Below are positions 41,966 through 52,329 of a stretch of DNA of 64,000 nucleotides, one piece after another. The translations under genes were made by a program, and so were the position numbers. The notes under the pieces were generated by a model. It had not been told where the DNA came from, did not search any database, and saw only the letters and a list, made by a program, of their open reading frames with translations. The first letter of the stretch is position 1. The number at the start of each line of letters is the position of its first letter. The stretch is from NCBI RefSeq assembly GCF_003259255.1, contig NZ_QGOL01000008.1:124001-188000 (forward strand), in the 5' to 3' direction. This DNA is from Algoriphagus litoralis. Its GTDB lineage: Bacteria; Bacteroidota; Bacteroidia; Cytophagales; Cyclobacteriaceae.

Positions 41966-42844
41966 ATGATTGAATTACCTGTAATATCCGAAGAAGCAAC
42001 ACGCCGAAAAAAGCCAGATTGGCTGAGAGTGAAGCTACCAGTCGGAAAAGAATACGCCAAAGTCAGAAAACTCGTTGACGAACATAAATTGCATACCATC
42101 TGTGAAAGCGGCAATTGCCCAAATATGGGGGAATGCTGGGGTGCTGGTACTGCGACTTTCATGATTTTGGGAAATGTGTGTACCCGCTCCTGCTCTTTCT
42201 GCGCTGTAGCCACTGGCAGACCCCCAGAATATGACAGCGACGAACCCAGAAGAGTTGCTGAGGCGATTCAACTCATGGGAGTGAAACATGCTGTCATCAC
42301 TTCTGTAAACCGCGACGAATTAAAAGACAGAGGTGCTGAGATATGGTATCAAACGGTGGTACAAACCAAGGAACTTTCTCCGGCGACTACTATCGAAACC
42401 CTAATCCCGGATGTGAAATCTAATTGGGATGCGCTTTATCGTATGATTAGTGGAGGACAAGAAGTTGTTTCCCACAATATGGAAACTGTAGGTAGTCTGT
42501 ACAGAAGAGTAAGGCCACAAGCAAAATATGAACGTTCTCTGGAGCAAATTAAGCTGACAAAAGAATTCGGAAAACGCACCAAAACCGGGATTATGCTTGG
42601 CTTAGGTGAGACTAAAGAAGAAGTCTATCAGGCTATGGATGACTTAGCGGCAAATGGCTGTGACATCTTGACTCTTGGACAATACCTTCAACCTACCAAA
42701 ATGCACATCGAAGTAGCCGAATTCATCCATCCGGATCTATTTGCCCATTATCGTGAAGAGGGCTTGAAAAGAGGGTTAAAATATGTAGAATCAGGACCAT
42801 TGGTCAGATCTTCTTACCATGCCGAGCGACATGTAAATGTCTAA
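41966..42844 (+). CDS. lipA: Lipoyl synthase
   Basis: LipA inserts two sulfur atoms into octanoyl groups on carrier proteins (radical SAM; GcvH and 2-oxoacid dehydrogenases). The protein has 292 residues, the normal length. The auxiliary cluster motif [12 protein letters not shown] and the radical-SAM motif CTRSCSFC are intact, and the tail [12 protein letters not shown] gives the C-terminal Ser ligand of the auxiliary cluster. gcvP, part of the lipoate-dependent glycine cleavage system, is just downstream. Confidence 0.96.
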   Translation: MIELPVISEEATRRKKPDWLRVKLPVGKEYAKVRKLVDEHKLHTICESGNCPNMGECWGAGTATFMILGNVCTRSCSFCAVATGRPPEYDSDEPRRVAEAIQLMGVKHAVITSVNRDELKDRGAEIWYQTVVQTKELSPATTIETLIPDVKSNWDALYRMISGGQEVVSHNMETVGSLYRRVRPQAKYERSLEQIKLTKEFGKRTKTGIMLGLGETKEEVYQAMDDLAANGCDILTLGQYLQPTKMHIEVAEFIHPDLFAHYREEGLKRGLKYVESGPLVRSSYHAERHVNV

Positions 42845-42861
42845 AAGAAAGAAACTTATTT

Positions 42862-42890
42862 AAGCACGTTTTGCGACGTGCTTTTTTTTT
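42862..42890 (+). terminator. Terminator of lipA
   Basis: AAGCACGT (42862-42869) pairs with ACGTGCTT (42876-42883), then TTTTTTT. Confidence 0.85.
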
Positions 42891-42929
42891 GCCTACTTTT
42901 TTAAAATCAAACTTTTAAAAATCATCTTC

Positions 42930-43241
42930 ATGCAAGTAATCAAAAAGATCGGAGTAGGATCAGCAGCCAAAGTATATGGCCTAACCTTGGGATTTTTAGG
43001 GATAGTTATAGGAGTATTTTATTCCCTGATATTTAGTTTCATAGCATCATTTACAAATGAGGAAATTCCAATGATAGGCGCTGGGTTAGGGATATTTATG
43101 CTGATCTTAATTCCGATAGTGTACGGTGTTATTGGTTTTGTGATAGGAGCTTTAGGTGCTTGGGTGTACAATTTTGTAGCGAGGAAATTCGGCGGTCTGG
43201 AAATTGAGCTTTCTGAACCGACTTCACTTCCAACTGAATAA
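42930..43241 (+). CDS. Small membrane protein of unknown function
   Basis: A 103-residue protein with two membrane helices (YGLTLGFLGIVIGVFYSL and IGAGLGIFMLILIPIVYGVIG), and a tail FVARKFGGLEIELSE. The pattern SAAKVYG at the N-terminus and GGLEIEL at the end recurs in small two-helix proteins of bacteria and archaea, of unknown function. It converges on gcvP through a shared terminator. Confidence 0.7.
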   Translation: MQVIKKIGVGSAAKVYGLTLGFLGIVIGVFYSLIFSFIASFTNEEIPMIGAGLGIFMLILIPIVYGVIGFVIGALGAWVYNFVARKFGGLEIELSEPTSLPTE

Positions 43242-43275
43242 AAAAAGGGACTGCAGTTGCAGCCCCTTCTTTTCA
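43241..43275. terminator. Bidirectional terminator between the membrane protein gene and gcvP
   Basis: AAGGGACTGCA and TGCAGCCCCTT pair around GT, with one G-T wobble, with an A-tract on the left and TTCTTTTC on the right. On the minus strand it ends in TTTTTTT. Confidence 0.8.
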
Positions 43276-43291
43276 AGATATTCCTTATTCG

Positions 43292-46186
43292 TTACGCCAA
43301 TTCTGTCTCAGACGCATATTCCTCAACAGGAATACAGCTGCAAACTAAGTTTCTGTCGCCGTAAGCAGAATCGATTCTTCTTACCGTTGGCCAGAACTTG
43401 CCTTCTTTCACATAGGCAATTGGAAAAACTGCTTTCTCTCTGGAATAAGGCATGGTCCACTCTCCTGTAAGAACCATAGCTGCAGTATGTGGCGCATTTT
43501 TCAAAACGTTTTCCACACGATCAGCCTTTCCTTCTTCGATTTCTCTTATTTCCTCGCGAATGGAAAGCAAGGCATCGCAAAACTTATCCAATTCTACTTT
43601 TGTCTCTGATTCAGTAGGTTCTATCATCAGAGTACCTGCGACAGGGAATGATACCGTAGGCGCATGGTAGCCATAGTCCATCAATCGCTTCGCAATATCT
43701 TCTACCTCAACTCCCACTTCTTTGAATGCTCGACAATCTACGATCATCTCGTGGGCAGCACGGCCTTTGGAACCTGTATAAAGAATAGGATAATGTCCAG
43801 CCAATCTTTCTTTAATGTAATTGGCATTTAAAATCGCCATTTTGGTCGCATTGGTCAGGCCATCTCCGCCCATCATCGAGATGTAGGCATAAGATATCGG
43901 CAAGATACTTGCGCTGCCATAAGGAGCGGATGAAATAGAAGACACTGCATGTTCGCCACCAGTTTTCACCAAAGGATTCCCCGGAAGGAATGGAGCCAAA
44001 TGACTTGCAACACATATTGGTCCCATACCCGGTCCACCTCCACCATGAGGAATGCAGAAAGTCTTGTGTAGGTTCAAGTGACACACGTCCGCTCCAATCC
44101 TACCTGGAGATGTCAATCCAACCTGAGCATTCATATTAGCACCATCCATATAGACTTGTCCACCATACTGATGAATTACGGCGCAAATTTCCTGAATAGC
44201 TTCTTCAAATACTCCATGGGTAGATGGATAGGTAACCATCAGACAGGATAGATCATCCTTATGCTCAGAAGCCCTTACTTTGAGATCCTCTATATCAATA
44301 TTTCCTTTTTCGTCACATTTTACCAAAACTACCTTCATTCCAGCCATCACAGCAGATGCGGGGTTAGTTCCATGTGCAGATGTAGGAATCAACGCAACAT
44401 TTCTATGGCCTTCGCCCCGATTCATGTGATACGCCCGGATGACCATCAGACCTGCATATTCACCCTGCGCACCCGAATTAGGCTGCAAAGAAGTATCCGC
44501 AAAACCTGTAATCTCAGTCAACCAAGTTCTTAGATTGGTGAAAAGTTCTTGGTAACCCAATGTCTGATCCATCGGTGCGAAAGGGTGCAACTGACCAAAT
44601 TCAGGCCAGGTGACCGGAATCATTTCCGCAGTTGCATTCAGCTTCATGGTACACGAACCCAACGAAATCATGGAATGGACCAAAGAAAGATCCTTATTTT
44701 CCAATCGCTTGATATACCGAAGCATTTCATGCTCGCTGTGGTAACTATTGAATACCGGATGCGTGAGAAAATCAGATTTTCTCACCAATGATTCAGGAAG
44801 ATCGAGCTGAAGATTTGCCACCAGCAGATCCAGATCAAGCGTGTGCTTGCCTTCTTCAGTAGCAAAAATACCTACGATGGTTTTGACATCTTCCAGACTC
44901 TTGGTTTCGTCAAAAGAGATGAATATTGAGTCAGTTTCGTATCGGAAGTTCATGTTTGCTCCCAATGCCAATCCCCTTACACGTTCTCTGGAAACTTCAT
45001 TCATTTTGATCTGAATGGTATCGAAGAAAGCTTGATCTGCTACATTTAACCCCATTTCTTTCAGAGCCGTTGCGGTCAGCTTTGCCAAACCATGTGCTCT
45101 TAAAGCAATATTTTTTAGGCCATTTGGTCCGTGATACACTGCATAGAAGCTAGCCATTACACTTAGCAATACCTGAGCAGTACAGATATTTGAAGTTGCC
45201 TTTTCACGTTTGATGTGCTGCTCACGGGTCTGGAGCGCCATTCTGTAGGCTTTGTTGCCAGCTCGGTCTATGGATACACCGATGATTCTTCCTGGTATCT
45301 GTCTTTTGAATTCTTCTTTGGTGGCAAAAAAACCTGCATGCGGTCCGCCATAGCCCATCGGCACCCCAAATCGCTGGGCTGAACCTACGACTACGTCTGC
45401 TCCCATTTCTCCAGGAGATGTCAGAAGCGTCAATGCCAAAAGATCCGAAGCAAATGCTGTCAAGACCTTATTTTCCTTTGCGGCAGCTACAATTGCGGAA
45501 TAATCAGAAACAGCTCCGTCTCCATTTGGATACTGGAACATTACACCATACAATTCAGGATCTGTCAAATCCAGGGCTGAAATCGGACCAAATACTAATT
45601 CAATTCCAATTGGCTCTGCTCTGGTGACCAAAAGCGCTTTGGTCTGAGGAAATACTTTCTCATCTACAAAGTACTTATTCGCATTCTTCTTCTCTCTAGG
45701 CTTCACTGCATGAAGCATAGTCATGGCTTCAGCAGCAGCTGTTCCTTCATCCAGAAGTGAGGCGTTAGCCAGCTCCATGCCGGTCAATTCCATCACTACG
45801 GTCTGGAAATTGATCAATGCTTCAAGTCTTCCTTGGGCAATTTCTGCTTGATAAGGGGTGTAAGCAGTGTACCAACCGGGATTTTCCAACACATTCCTCA
45901 AAATGACTCCAGGCACGATGGTATCGTAGTAGCCAAGGCCAATGAAGGATTTAAAAACTTTATTTTTGGATGCCAAAACCTTGAAATCAGCCAGAAACTC
46001 AGATTCGAGTTTGGCTTTCGGTAGATCCAAAGGACGTTCCAACTGGATAGACTCAGGAACAGTTTGGTTGATTAATTCCTCCAGAGATGTGGCACCGATT
46101 TTCTCCAACATTTCCGCGATTTCCGCCTCTGTCGGGCCATTGTGTCTGCTCTCAAATTTGACAGCATTAGAAAGATTGATCTGCAT
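43292..46186 (-). CDS. gcvP: Glycine dehydrogenase (aminomethyl-transferring), P protein
   Basis: The P protein decarboxylates glycine with PLP and passes the aminomethyl group to lipoylated GcvH. The protein has 964 residues, the fused P1+P2 form. The N-terminal half has FIGLGYYDT and [15 protein letters not shown] (catalytic start), and the C-terminal half holds the PLP lysine Lys708 in [16 protein letters not shown]. GcvT and GcvH are not adjacent. A TACCTTTG box lies upstream. Confidence 0.96.
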   Translation of the reverse strand: MQINLSNAVKFESRHNGPTEAEIAEMLEKIGATSLEELINQTVPESIQLERPLDLPKAKLESEFLADFKVLASKNKVFKSFIGLGYYDTIVPGVILRNVLENPGWYTAYTPYQAEIAQGRLEALINFQTVVMELTGMELANASLLDEGTAAAEAMTMLHAVKPREKKNANKYFVDEKVFPQTKALLVTRAEPIGIELVFGPISALDLTDPELYGVMFQYPNGDGAVSDYSAIVAAAKENKVLTAFASDLLALTLLTSPGEMGADVVVGSAQRFGVPMGYGGPHAGFFATKEEFKRQIPGRIIGVSIDRAGNKAYRMALQTREQHIKREKATSNICTAQVLLSVMASFYAVYHGPNGLKNIALRAHGLAKLTATALKEMGLNVADQAFFDTIQIKMNEVSRERVRGLALGANMNFRYETDSIFISFDETKSLEDVKTIVGIFATEEGKHTLDLDLLVANLQLDLPESLVRKSDFLTHPVFNSYHSEHEMLRYIKRLENKDLSLVHSMISLGSCTMKLNATAEMIPVTWPEFGQLHPFAPMDQTLGYQELFTNLRTWLTEITGFADTSLQPNSGAQGEYAGLMVIRAYHMNRGEGHRNVALIPTSAHGTNPASAVMAGMKVVLVKCDEKGNIDIEDLKVRASEHKDDLSCLMVTYPSTHGVFEEAIQEICAVIHQYGGQVYMDGANMNAQVGLTSPGRIGADVCHLNLHKTFCIPHGGGGPGMGPICVASHLAPFLPGNPLVKTGGEHAVSSISSAPYGSASILPISYAYISMMGGDGLTNATKMAILNANYIKERLAGHYPILYTGSKGRAAHEMIVDCRAFKEVGVEVEDIAKRLMDYGYHAPTVSFPVAGTLMIEPTESETKVELDKFCDALLSIREEIREIEEGKADRVENVLKNAPHTAAMVLTGEWTMPYSREKAVFPIAYVKEGKFWPTVRRIDSAYGDRNLVCSCIPVEEYASETELA

Positions 46187-46244
46187 AAAGAACGCTTAGG
46201 ATTGTGATGTATTTGGGTGTAAAACCATCCTGTTTTTACGAGCG

Positions 46245-46252
46245 CAAAGGTA
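46245..46252 (-). promoter_or_regulatory. -7 promoter element of gcvP
   Basis: TACCTTTG on the minus strand fits TAnnTTTG exactly, giving a leader of about 50 bases. The TTG box is poor. No glycine riboswitch structure is recognised in the short leader. Confidence 0.4.
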
Positions 46253-46376
46253 CTATTTCTGAGAGGAAAAGACTTTACTGCACGAGAATAATTTACCACT
46301 AAACTTCGGTTCTTGACAAACGGTTTTTTCACGGGTCAAAAATTTGGCTAGTTTAGCAGCCTAAATTGAATACTCT

Positions 46377-47873
46377 ATGAATAAAGGATTGATTTTAAGC
46401 GGAGTGATGGCTCTAGGGATGACTTTCCCTACTTTGGCACAAACTCCAGCTCAGGTAAAATATGCGAATACCATCAGTGTACAAGACCTCACAAAGCACC
46501 TAACCTACTTGGCTTCCGACGAAATGCAAGGGCGTGACACAGGTTCTGAAACTGGGAAACTTGCAGCGAAGTATTTGGCAGATTTTTATAAAAGCATAGG
46601 TCTCGCTGGACCCGTAGATGGAAGCTATTTTCAGACGGTTCCCTTGGTCAGCACAAATTTCAGTAAGGTTACTTTGCAAATAGGCAAATCCAAACTTGTC
46701 GAAAACGAGGATTTCGTCTTTACCGGAGATGGAAATATGGATAAGGCGGCTAAGTCTGAATTGGTTTTCCTTGGCTTGGTCACAGACGAAAATCTGGCGA
46801 AAGTTGACGTGAAAGGCAAGCTTGTTGGTCTATGGGCAGTGGGGGTACGAAGTAATGACCTGGTCATTAAAGTGATGGATGCAGGCGCTGCGGGAATCGT
46901 CATTGTCTCGATGGAAGGCCAAGCAAACTTTGACCGAATCGCAAATCGCTACAAGTCTTTGGCTGGAAGAGGTAGAATAGGTTTTGATAAAGAAACAGTT
47001 CAGCGGCCTATCTTCATGGTCAGCTCTGACAAGATGGCCCAGCTATTCAACACTCCTGTTGAGACCTTAAAGGAAGCAGCCAAGGCCACTCCTGAGACTA
47101 TCGCTTCACAAAAAGCAACTTACCAAGTGGTAAAAACCAAAACACCTGTCGATGCTGTAAACGTGATGGGCTATTTGGAAGGTACAGATAAAAAAGAGGA
47201 AGTACTCGTGATCTCCTCACACTACGACCACGTGGGCGTAAGCTCTACCGGTGAAGTGTTCAACGGCGCGGATGATGACGGATCCGGTACTGTATCTGTC
47301 ATGGAAATTGCCGAGGCTTTTGCATTAGCTGCCAAAGACGGCATGAAGCCAAGAAGAAGCATTCTTTTCTTGAATGTAACCGGCGAAGAAAAAGGACTTT
47401 TGGGCTCGGAATACTATGGTGATCATCCTGTTTTCCCATTGGCAAACACGGTAAACAACATCAACATTGACATGGTGGGTCGTATCGATTACGAGTACCA
47501 AAAAGAAGAAAATAAAGACTATGTCTATGTGATCGGTTCGGAGATGCTTTCTTCTCACTTGAAGAAAATCAACGAATACAACAATATCACCTATACCAAT
47601 CTGATCCTTGATTACCGCTATGATGCGGAAGACGATCCAAACAGATTCTATTACAGATCGGATCACTACAACTTCGCCAAGCACAACATTCCAGTGATCT
47701 TTTTCTTCAACGGAGTGCATGACGATTATCACCAAGTGACGGATACGGTGGACAAAATCGAATTTCCGCTCATGACCAAAAGAGCGCAGCTAATCTTCCA
47801 CACGGCTTGGGATCTTGCCAACAGAGAGCAACGAACTCCAGTGGATGGCTCGAATACCAGAACTGAGAGATAA
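46377..47873 (+). CDS. Exported M28-family metallopeptidase with PA domain
   Basis: A 498-residue protein with a signal peptide (MALGMTFPTLAQ). A protease-associated insert (residues 120-190) precedes the catalytic core: SSHYDHVGV, NGADDDGSGTVS, VTGEEKGLLGSEYY, NIDMVGR, RSDHYNFAKHNIPVIFF. These give the two zinc sites and the general-base Glu pair of M28 aminopeptidases. It probably degrades peptides in the periplasm. It stands alone, divergent to gcvP, with a terminator downstream. Confidence 0.92.
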   Translation: MNKGLILSGVMALGMTFPTLAQTPAQVKYANTISVQDLTKHLTYLASDEMQGRDTGSETGKLAAKYLADFYKSIGLAGPVDGSYFQTVPLVSTNFSKVTLQIGKSKLVENEDFVFTGDGNMDKAAKSELVFLGLVTDENLAKVDVKGKLVGLWAVGVRSNDLVIKVMDAGAAGIVIVSMEGQANFDRIANRYKSLAGRGRIGFDKETVQRPIFMVSSDKMAQLFNTPVETLKEAAKATPETIASQKATYQVVKTKTPVDAVNVMGYLEGTDKKEEVLVISSHYDHVGVSSTGEVFNGADDDGSGTVSVMEIAEAFALAAKDGMKPRRSILFLNVTGEEKGLLGSEYYGDHPVFPLANTVNNINIDMVGRIDYEYQKEENKDYVYVIGSEMLSSHLKKINEYNNITYTNLILDYRYDAEDDPNRFYYRSDHYNFAKHNIPVIFFFNGVHDDYHQVTDTVDKIEFPLMTKRAQLIFHTAWDLANREQRTPVDGSNTRTER

Positions 47874-47877
47874 ATAG

Positions 47878-47907
47878 AAAGGTCCCGATTGCTCGGGACC
47901 TTTTTTT
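47878..47907 (+). terminator. Terminator of the M28 peptidase gene
   Basis: AAAGGTCCCGA (47878-47888) pairs with TCGGGACCTTT (47893-47903) around TTGC, followed by TTTT. It also lies at the end of the convergent hydrolase gene. Confidence 0.9.
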
Positions 47908-47911
47908 GTTC

Positions 47912-49060
47912 CTAGTCTACACGGATATTGTTGTAATCTTTGCCAAGAAAAAGGAGGTTTAATTCTGTCAGGCTTTGATATGCATTCACCTTCATTTGAA
48001 AATCATCTTTCAAAAACGCTAAAAGCAAAACAGAGAATTCTTCTGCTTTTTTGGTCTTTTCCAAAGAATGTCCGTCTCTAAATAACACCAAAGTACTCCT
48101 CGGAAAAAACTCAGCAAGTACATCAACAACTTTTGGATTGATCAAGAGGTCATAAGCACTTCCAAGAATTATCACTTGACCTCCAAAGCTCAATCCCACA
48201 TCATAGTTTGTCCCTATCAAAGGGAACCTTTTCTCCAAGTACGTTGTCCAAAACGGTTCACTTTTCTCTTTTAAAAAATTTGCAACAGGAAAATCGGAAT
48301 TCCCATCAGCCATGAGTTCTATGGTATGCTCGAAGGCACGAACAGCAAAAGATGTTGGAAACTTTATTTCCATCGAATTTGAATGGTTTTCTTTAAAATC
48401 TTTCATCGATGAATCAATCAAACTATCTCTCAAGGATGGGTCAGAATTGAAATAATCCACGGAAGATCTATAAGCAAATCCAAAGAATTCGGCATCAGTT
48501 AAAACGGTGGGTTGATTTTGAAAATTGTTTGAAAAATTCCAAAAACTAAGGTTCGTCTGAATATCCATTAGAAATGGATTGATGCAAATCAGTTTGTCGA
48601 CGCTTTGAGAATAAGTAGACAAATAATGAAGCAAAATTCCGGTAGAGGAGGAATAACCAATTAGCATAACTTTCCTTTCACAAAGGATCTTCTTTCGAAT
48701 CAACTCTATGTCTTGGGAAACCTGGTTTTGATTAAGCCAGCGATATATTTTCTCCCAATCCTGGTTTGCATTTTCATGAATAAATTTTTCAAGGTCTTTG
48801 GAAAAATGTCTTCCTGAAATTCGAACCCAGTTGAATTCTGCTTTGATAGACTCACTTAAATCAAATCCCTGAAGGGCATAATCGATCGGGTCATCCACAG
48901 TGAAAACCGTCTCTCTTCTAGGATCAAATTCATTTTCATAATGATAGGTGACTGTAATCTTCCTGCTTTGAGGATCTCCATGATCGAGCGGAACTTGAAT
49001 AGTTTCTGCTATGGGATTGAAAAAAAATCCGAAAACCAGACTAATCGAAGCTAAATTCAT
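47912..49060 (-). CDS. Alpha/beta hydrolase-like protein
   Basis: A 382-residue protein. It has the nucleophile elbow GYSSSTG (Ser near residue 137), a late acid in ILGSAYDLLINP, and a His in LFRDGHSLEK, forming a plausible Ser-Asp-His triad. The N-terminus (ETIQVPLDHGDPQSRKITV) resembles peptidases of the S33/tripeptidyl aminopeptidase type. No clear signal peptide is seen, although the first 15 residues are hydrophobic. The gene is AT-rich compared with its neighbours. The substrate is unknown. Confidence 0.7.
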   Translation of the reverse strand: MNLASISLVFGFFFNPIAETIQVPLDHGDPQSRKITVTYHYENEFDPRRETVFTVDDPIDYALQGFDLSESIKAEFNWVRISGRHFSKDLEKFIHENANQDWEKIYRWLNQNQVSQDIELIRKKILCERKVMLIGYSSSTGILLHYLSTYSQSVDKLICINPFLMDIQTNLSFWNFSNNFQNQPTVLTDAEFFGFAYRSSVDYFNSDPSLRDSLIDSSMKDFKENHSNSMEIKFPTSFAVRAFEHTIELMADGNSDFPVANFLKEKSEPFWTTYLEKRFPLIGTNYDVGLSFGGQVIILGSAYDLLINPKVVDVLAEFFPRSTLVLFRDGHSLEKTKKAEEFSVLLLAFLKDDFQMKVNAYQSLTELNLLFLGKDYNNIRVD

Positions 49061-49083
49061 TTCGGCTTGATTTTATAAAAAGA

Positions 49084-50445
49084 TTAAGATTTCCCCTTAT
49101 TCTTCTGATTCTTCGTTTTCATCTGATTTCGGTTGGGTTTCTTCACATGCTTTTTGGCCCGAACCTTCTCCCCTTTACCGATATTGACTTTTGGTGGAGC
49201 TTTTTTCTCATGGAAAGCGCCTTTGTAATCCGGATTATCACGTTGTTTTAGTCGATCCAATTCACGCTCGTACCCTTGCTTTTCTTCAAAAGGCGTATCA
49301 GGAACATCAACGACTCCCGGGATTGGCAATAGGTCCACCCGCATACGAATGATATCCTCGATCCGATCAAAGTGATAGATTTCAGCCGGGTTCACAAAAG
49401 TGATCGCTTTGCCTTCTTGTTCTGCTCGTCCAGTTCGCCCAATTCGGTGCACGTAATCTTCATAAATCAGCGGCACATCAAAGTTGATCACGTGAGAAAC
49501 CATCGTCACATCCAACCCTCTGGAAGCCACGTCTGTTGCCACCAGGATTCTGACTTCACCACCTTTGAAATCCTCCATAGAGTTGATTCGGGTGTTTTGT
49601 CCCTTGTTGGCGTGAATGACACGAATTTCCCCCATGTGCTTTCTGTCCAGAAAACTAAAAACAGACTCTGCATTTTTTCGACTTCGGGTAAAAATTATCG
49701 CCCTGTTGATTTCTTCATTTTCCAGCAAATGAGCCAAGAGATTGATCTTGGTTTTGATATTTGGGACGTGATATTTGACTTGGCCGATGGTTTCGGCAGT
49801 TGTTGCGGATGGAGTCACCTCTACTCGCTCAGGAAATTCAAGAAACTCTGAAGCTAAGTTTTCCACCCGCGCACTGAAAGTTGCAGAGAAAAGCAAATTC
49901 TGTCTCTTGGAAGGAATTACCTCCAAAATAGACCGGATCTGAGGCATAAAGCCCATGTCCATGATTTTGTCGGCCTCATCCAAAACCATCGTCTTGATGT
50001 CTTTGGTGTAAATGGTGCCCTTGCGGTACAGATCCATAAATCTTCCAGGTGTGGAAATGATGATATCTACACCGGCGGTAATATTTTCGATTTGAGTTTT
50101 TGGACCCAATCCTCCATAAAGACTGACGATTCTTAAGTCGGTATTTTGCGCCAGCTGCTTTGCCACCTCTTCGATCTGCATTACCAGCTCACGGGTCGGT
50201 GCGAGGATGATTCCCCGAGGATGGGCACCTTGTGCATATTTGACTTTCATCAGCAGCGGGAGGACATAGGCGGCAGTTTTACCGGTTCCTGTCTGCGCTA
50301 TTCCAAGCACATCATGCCCTGCAAGTGCGAGAGGAATGGCTTTTTCCTGAATTGGAGTAGGTTGGGTGTAGCCCGCAGCGGTCACTGCCTCGAGCAATTG
50401 TTTATTTAGCTTAAAAGCATCAAAACCTAGGGCCTGATCACTCAT
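49084..50445 (-). CDS. DEAD-box ATP-dependent RNA helicase
   Basis: A 453-residue protein from ATG 50445 (MSDQALGFDAFKLN); the longer frame to 50520 is not used. It has the Q motif (PTPIQEKAIP), motif I AQTGTGKT, PTRELV, VLDEADKIMDMGF, SATFS, RAIIFTRSR and HRIGRTGRA, all conserved. The tail after residue 390 is short and basic (KVNIGKGEKVRAKKHVKK), like RhlE-type helicases. RhlE enzymes act in ribosome assembly and mRNA decay. It is divergent to pyrC. Confidence 0.92.
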   Translation of the reverse strand: MSDQALGFDAFKLNKQLLEAVTAAGYTQPTPIQEKAIPLALAGHDVLGIAQTGTGKTAAYVLPLLMKVKYAQGAHPRGIILAPTRELVMQIEEVAKQLAQNTDLRIVSLYGGLGPKTQIENITAGVDIIISTPGRFMDLYRKGTIYTKDIKTMVLDEADKIMDMGFMPQIRSILEVIPSKRQNLLFSATFSARVENLASEFLEFPERVEVTPSATTAETIGQVKYHVPNIKTKINLLAHLLENEEINRAIIFTRSRKNAESVFSFLDRKHMGEIRVIHANKGQNTRINSMEDFKGGEVRILVATDVASRGLDVTMVSHVINFDVPLIYEDYVHRIGRTGRAEQEGKAITFVNPAEIYHFDRIEDIIRMRVDLLPIPGVVDVPDTPFEEKQGYERELDRLKQRDNPDYKGAFHEKKAPPKVNIGKGEKVRAKKHVKKPNRNQMKTKNQKNKGKS

Positions 50446-50579
50446 GTTTCTTATTTTTGGAGAGAATTCGGTAATCGAAAATGAAAGAAATGATGAAATG
50501 CCCATGGAAATAAATCTCACACAGGGTGATGATTATTCAGGGCATTCCATGTGACAATTCAAAATCAAATTATAAATAC

Positions 50580-51923
50580 ATGAAAAGTATCCTGATCACC
50601 AATGCAAATATAGTCAATGAAGGCCGGATTAGCCTTGGGGATGTTTTGGTCAAAGATGGCAAAATCGCCAAAATCGGAACTGACCTGAGTGCTGAAGCTG
50701 TCGAGATTCATATTAATGGTCAAGGAAAATACCTTCTGCCGGGATTAATTGATGATCAGGTTCATTTTCGCGAGCCGGGATTGACTCACAAGGCTGAAAT
50801 CTACACAGAGGCAAAAGCTGGCGTGGCCGGTGGCACGACTTCGTATATGGAAATGCCCAATACAATACCTCAGGCTGTTACAATTCCTCTTTTGGAAGAA
50901 AAATACGCCCGAGCTAAAGAAGTTTCCCTCGCTAATTATTCTTTCTTTTTTGGAGGGACTAATGATAATCTGGATGAAATCCTCAAACTAGACTTGCGCA
51001 ATGTCTGTGGACTGAAGGTATTTCAGGGCTCTTCCACCGGCAACATGGTAGTGGATAACATCGAATCACTGGAAGGGATTTTCAAGAATTACAAAGGACT
51101 GTTGGCGATCCATTCTGAAAATGACCACATCATCAAAGCCAATCTCGAGGAGTTTAAGGCGATCTACGGCGAGGATATCCCTGTGAAATTTCACCCGAAG
51201 ATCAGATCCGAAGAGGCTTGTTACAACGCATCAAGTCGAGCAGTGGCTATGGCCAAAAAATATGGTACCAGACTTCACATCCTCCACATCAGCACCGCCA
51301 AGGAATTGGAACTTTTTGACAACTCGATACCACTTGAGCAAAAGAAAATCACCTCTGAGGCATGCATCCATCATATGTGGTTTGCTGAGGAGGATTATGA
51401 AACCAAAGGCAATTACATCAAGTGGAATCCCGCAGTCAAGACCTCCAACGATCGTGACCAAATCTTCCAGGCAGTGCTCGATGATCGAATCGATGTGATC
51501 GCTACAGATCATGCGCCACACACCTTGGAAGAAAAAGCCCAAACCTATACCAAAGCACCTTCAGGAGGACCGTTAAACCAGCATAGCTTGGTAGCCATGC
51601 TGGATTTTTACCACCAAGGAAAAATCTCCCTTGAAAAAATCGTTCAGAAGATGTCGCATAGTGTTGCTACGCTTTTTCAGATCGAGGAAAGAGGCTTCAT
51701 CAGGGAAGGGTATTTTGCGGATTTGGTATTGGTGGATCTAAATTCCCCCTGGACAGTCAGCAAAGAGAATATTCTTTCTAAATGTGGATGGTCACCATTT
51801 GAAGGACATACTTTCCGGTCAAAAGTCACGCACACGATCGTTTCTGGACACTTGGCATACGAGGAAGGAACCTTTCACGAGGAAAAGAAAGGGGATCGAA
51901 TCACTTTTTTAAGAAATAATTAA
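50580..51923 (+). CDS. pyrC: Dihydroorotase (class I type) with altered metal motif
   Basis: Dihydroorotase closes carbamoyl aspartate to dihydroorotate in pyrimidine synthesis. The protein has 447 residues from ATG 50580. The usual metal motif HxH is here Gln60-Val-His62 (DDQVHFREPG), while the carbamylated Lys146 (GLKVFQG), AIHSEN, HILHIST and the Asp in IATDHAPH are kept. The same DDQVHFREPG form is common in Bacteroidota, where the enzyme is presumed active. It lies alone, divergent to the DEAD-box gene. Confidence 0.9.
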   Translation: MKSILITNANIVNEGRISLGDVLVKDGKIAKIGTDLSAEAVEIHINGQGKYLLPGLIDDQVHFREPGLTHKAEIYTEAKAGVAGGTTSYMEMPNTIPQAVTIPLLEEKYARAKEVSLANYSFFFGGTNDNLDEILKLDLRNVCGLKVFQGSSTGNMVVDNIESLEGIFKNYKGLLAIHSENDHIIKANLEEFKAIYGEDIPVKFHPKIRSEEACYNASSRAVAMAKKYGTRLHILHISTAKELELFDNSIPLEQKKITSEACIHHMWFAEEDYETKGNYIKWNPAVKTSNDRDQIFQAVLDDRIDVIATDHAPHTLEEKAQTYTKAPSGGPLNQHSLVAMLDFYHQGKISLEKIVQKMSHSVATLFQIEERGFIREGYFADLVLVDLNSPWTVSKENILSKCGWSPFEGHTFRSKVTHTIVSGHLAYEEGTFHEEKKGDRITFLRNN

Positions 51924-51931
51924 GTGCTGCC

Positions 51932-51962
51932 TTGCGCTAAGTACACAGAATTATTACTTTTG
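51932..51962 (+). promoter_or_regulatory. Promoter of tRNA-His
   Basis: TTG (51932-51934) and TACTTTTG (51955-51962) are 20 bases apart, a near-perfect Bacteroidota promoter, about 40 bases ahead of the tRNA. Confidence 0.65.
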
Positions 51963-52002
51963 CAGACCATTTGAGAATTCCACATTCAAATGACATTAAA
52001 TG

Positions 52003-52076
52003 GTGATTGTAGCTCAGCTGGTTAGAGCGCTGGTTTGTGGATCCAGAGGTCGCCGGTTCGAACCCGGTCTTTCACC
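52003..52076 (+). tRNA. tRNA-His (GTG)
   Basis: The cloverleaf has the anticodon GTG at 52037-52039 in the loop TTGTGGA, D-arm GCTC...GAGC, and T-arm with TTCGAAC. A G before position 1 (52002) can pair with C73, as required in tRNA-His. The acceptor stem (GTGATTG / CTTTCAC) has two T-T oppositions at positions 5-68 and 6-67. The CCA end is not encoded. Confidence 0.9.
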
Positions 52077-52080
52077 CAAG

Positions 52081-52101
52081 CCCCTCTTTTAGAGGGGTTT
52101 T
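52081..52101 (+). terminator. Terminator of tRNA-His
   Basis: CCCCTCT (52081-52087) pairs with AGAGGGG (52091-52097), a compact hairpin followed by TTTT. Confidence 0.8.
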
Positions 52102-52167
52102 GCTGTATATAAGGGTGCGAGTTGGCACAACATTTGACAAACCTTTTCCAAACTAAACCACACTCAG

Positions 52168-52308
52168 ATGTTTACATTGTTCAAAAGCTCTCCAAAATTT
52201 CCCGTGGTCAAACCCATAAATATCCGCTTGGTCCACAATTATTTCGTGAAATTTGAGGAATCACTAAAAAATTTCGAAGAAGTCCAGCGCGAAATCATCC
52301 ATTCATAA
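52168..52308 (+). CDS. Possible small protein gene (46 residues)
   Basis: An ATG-initiated frame encodes MFTLFKSSPKFPVVKPINIR, then a basic and amphipathic middle (LVHNYFVKFEESLKN) and ends FEEVQREIIHS. It lies between the tRNA-His terminator and a second strong hairpin terminator at 52330, so a transcript could cover just this frame. No promoter box is clear. It resembles no family I know; a chance ORF remains possible. Confidence 0.4.
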   Translation: MFTLFKSSPKFPVVKPINIRLVHNYFVKFEESLKNFEEVQREIIHS

Positions 52309-52329
52309 AACATTTCGTCTCAGATTAAT

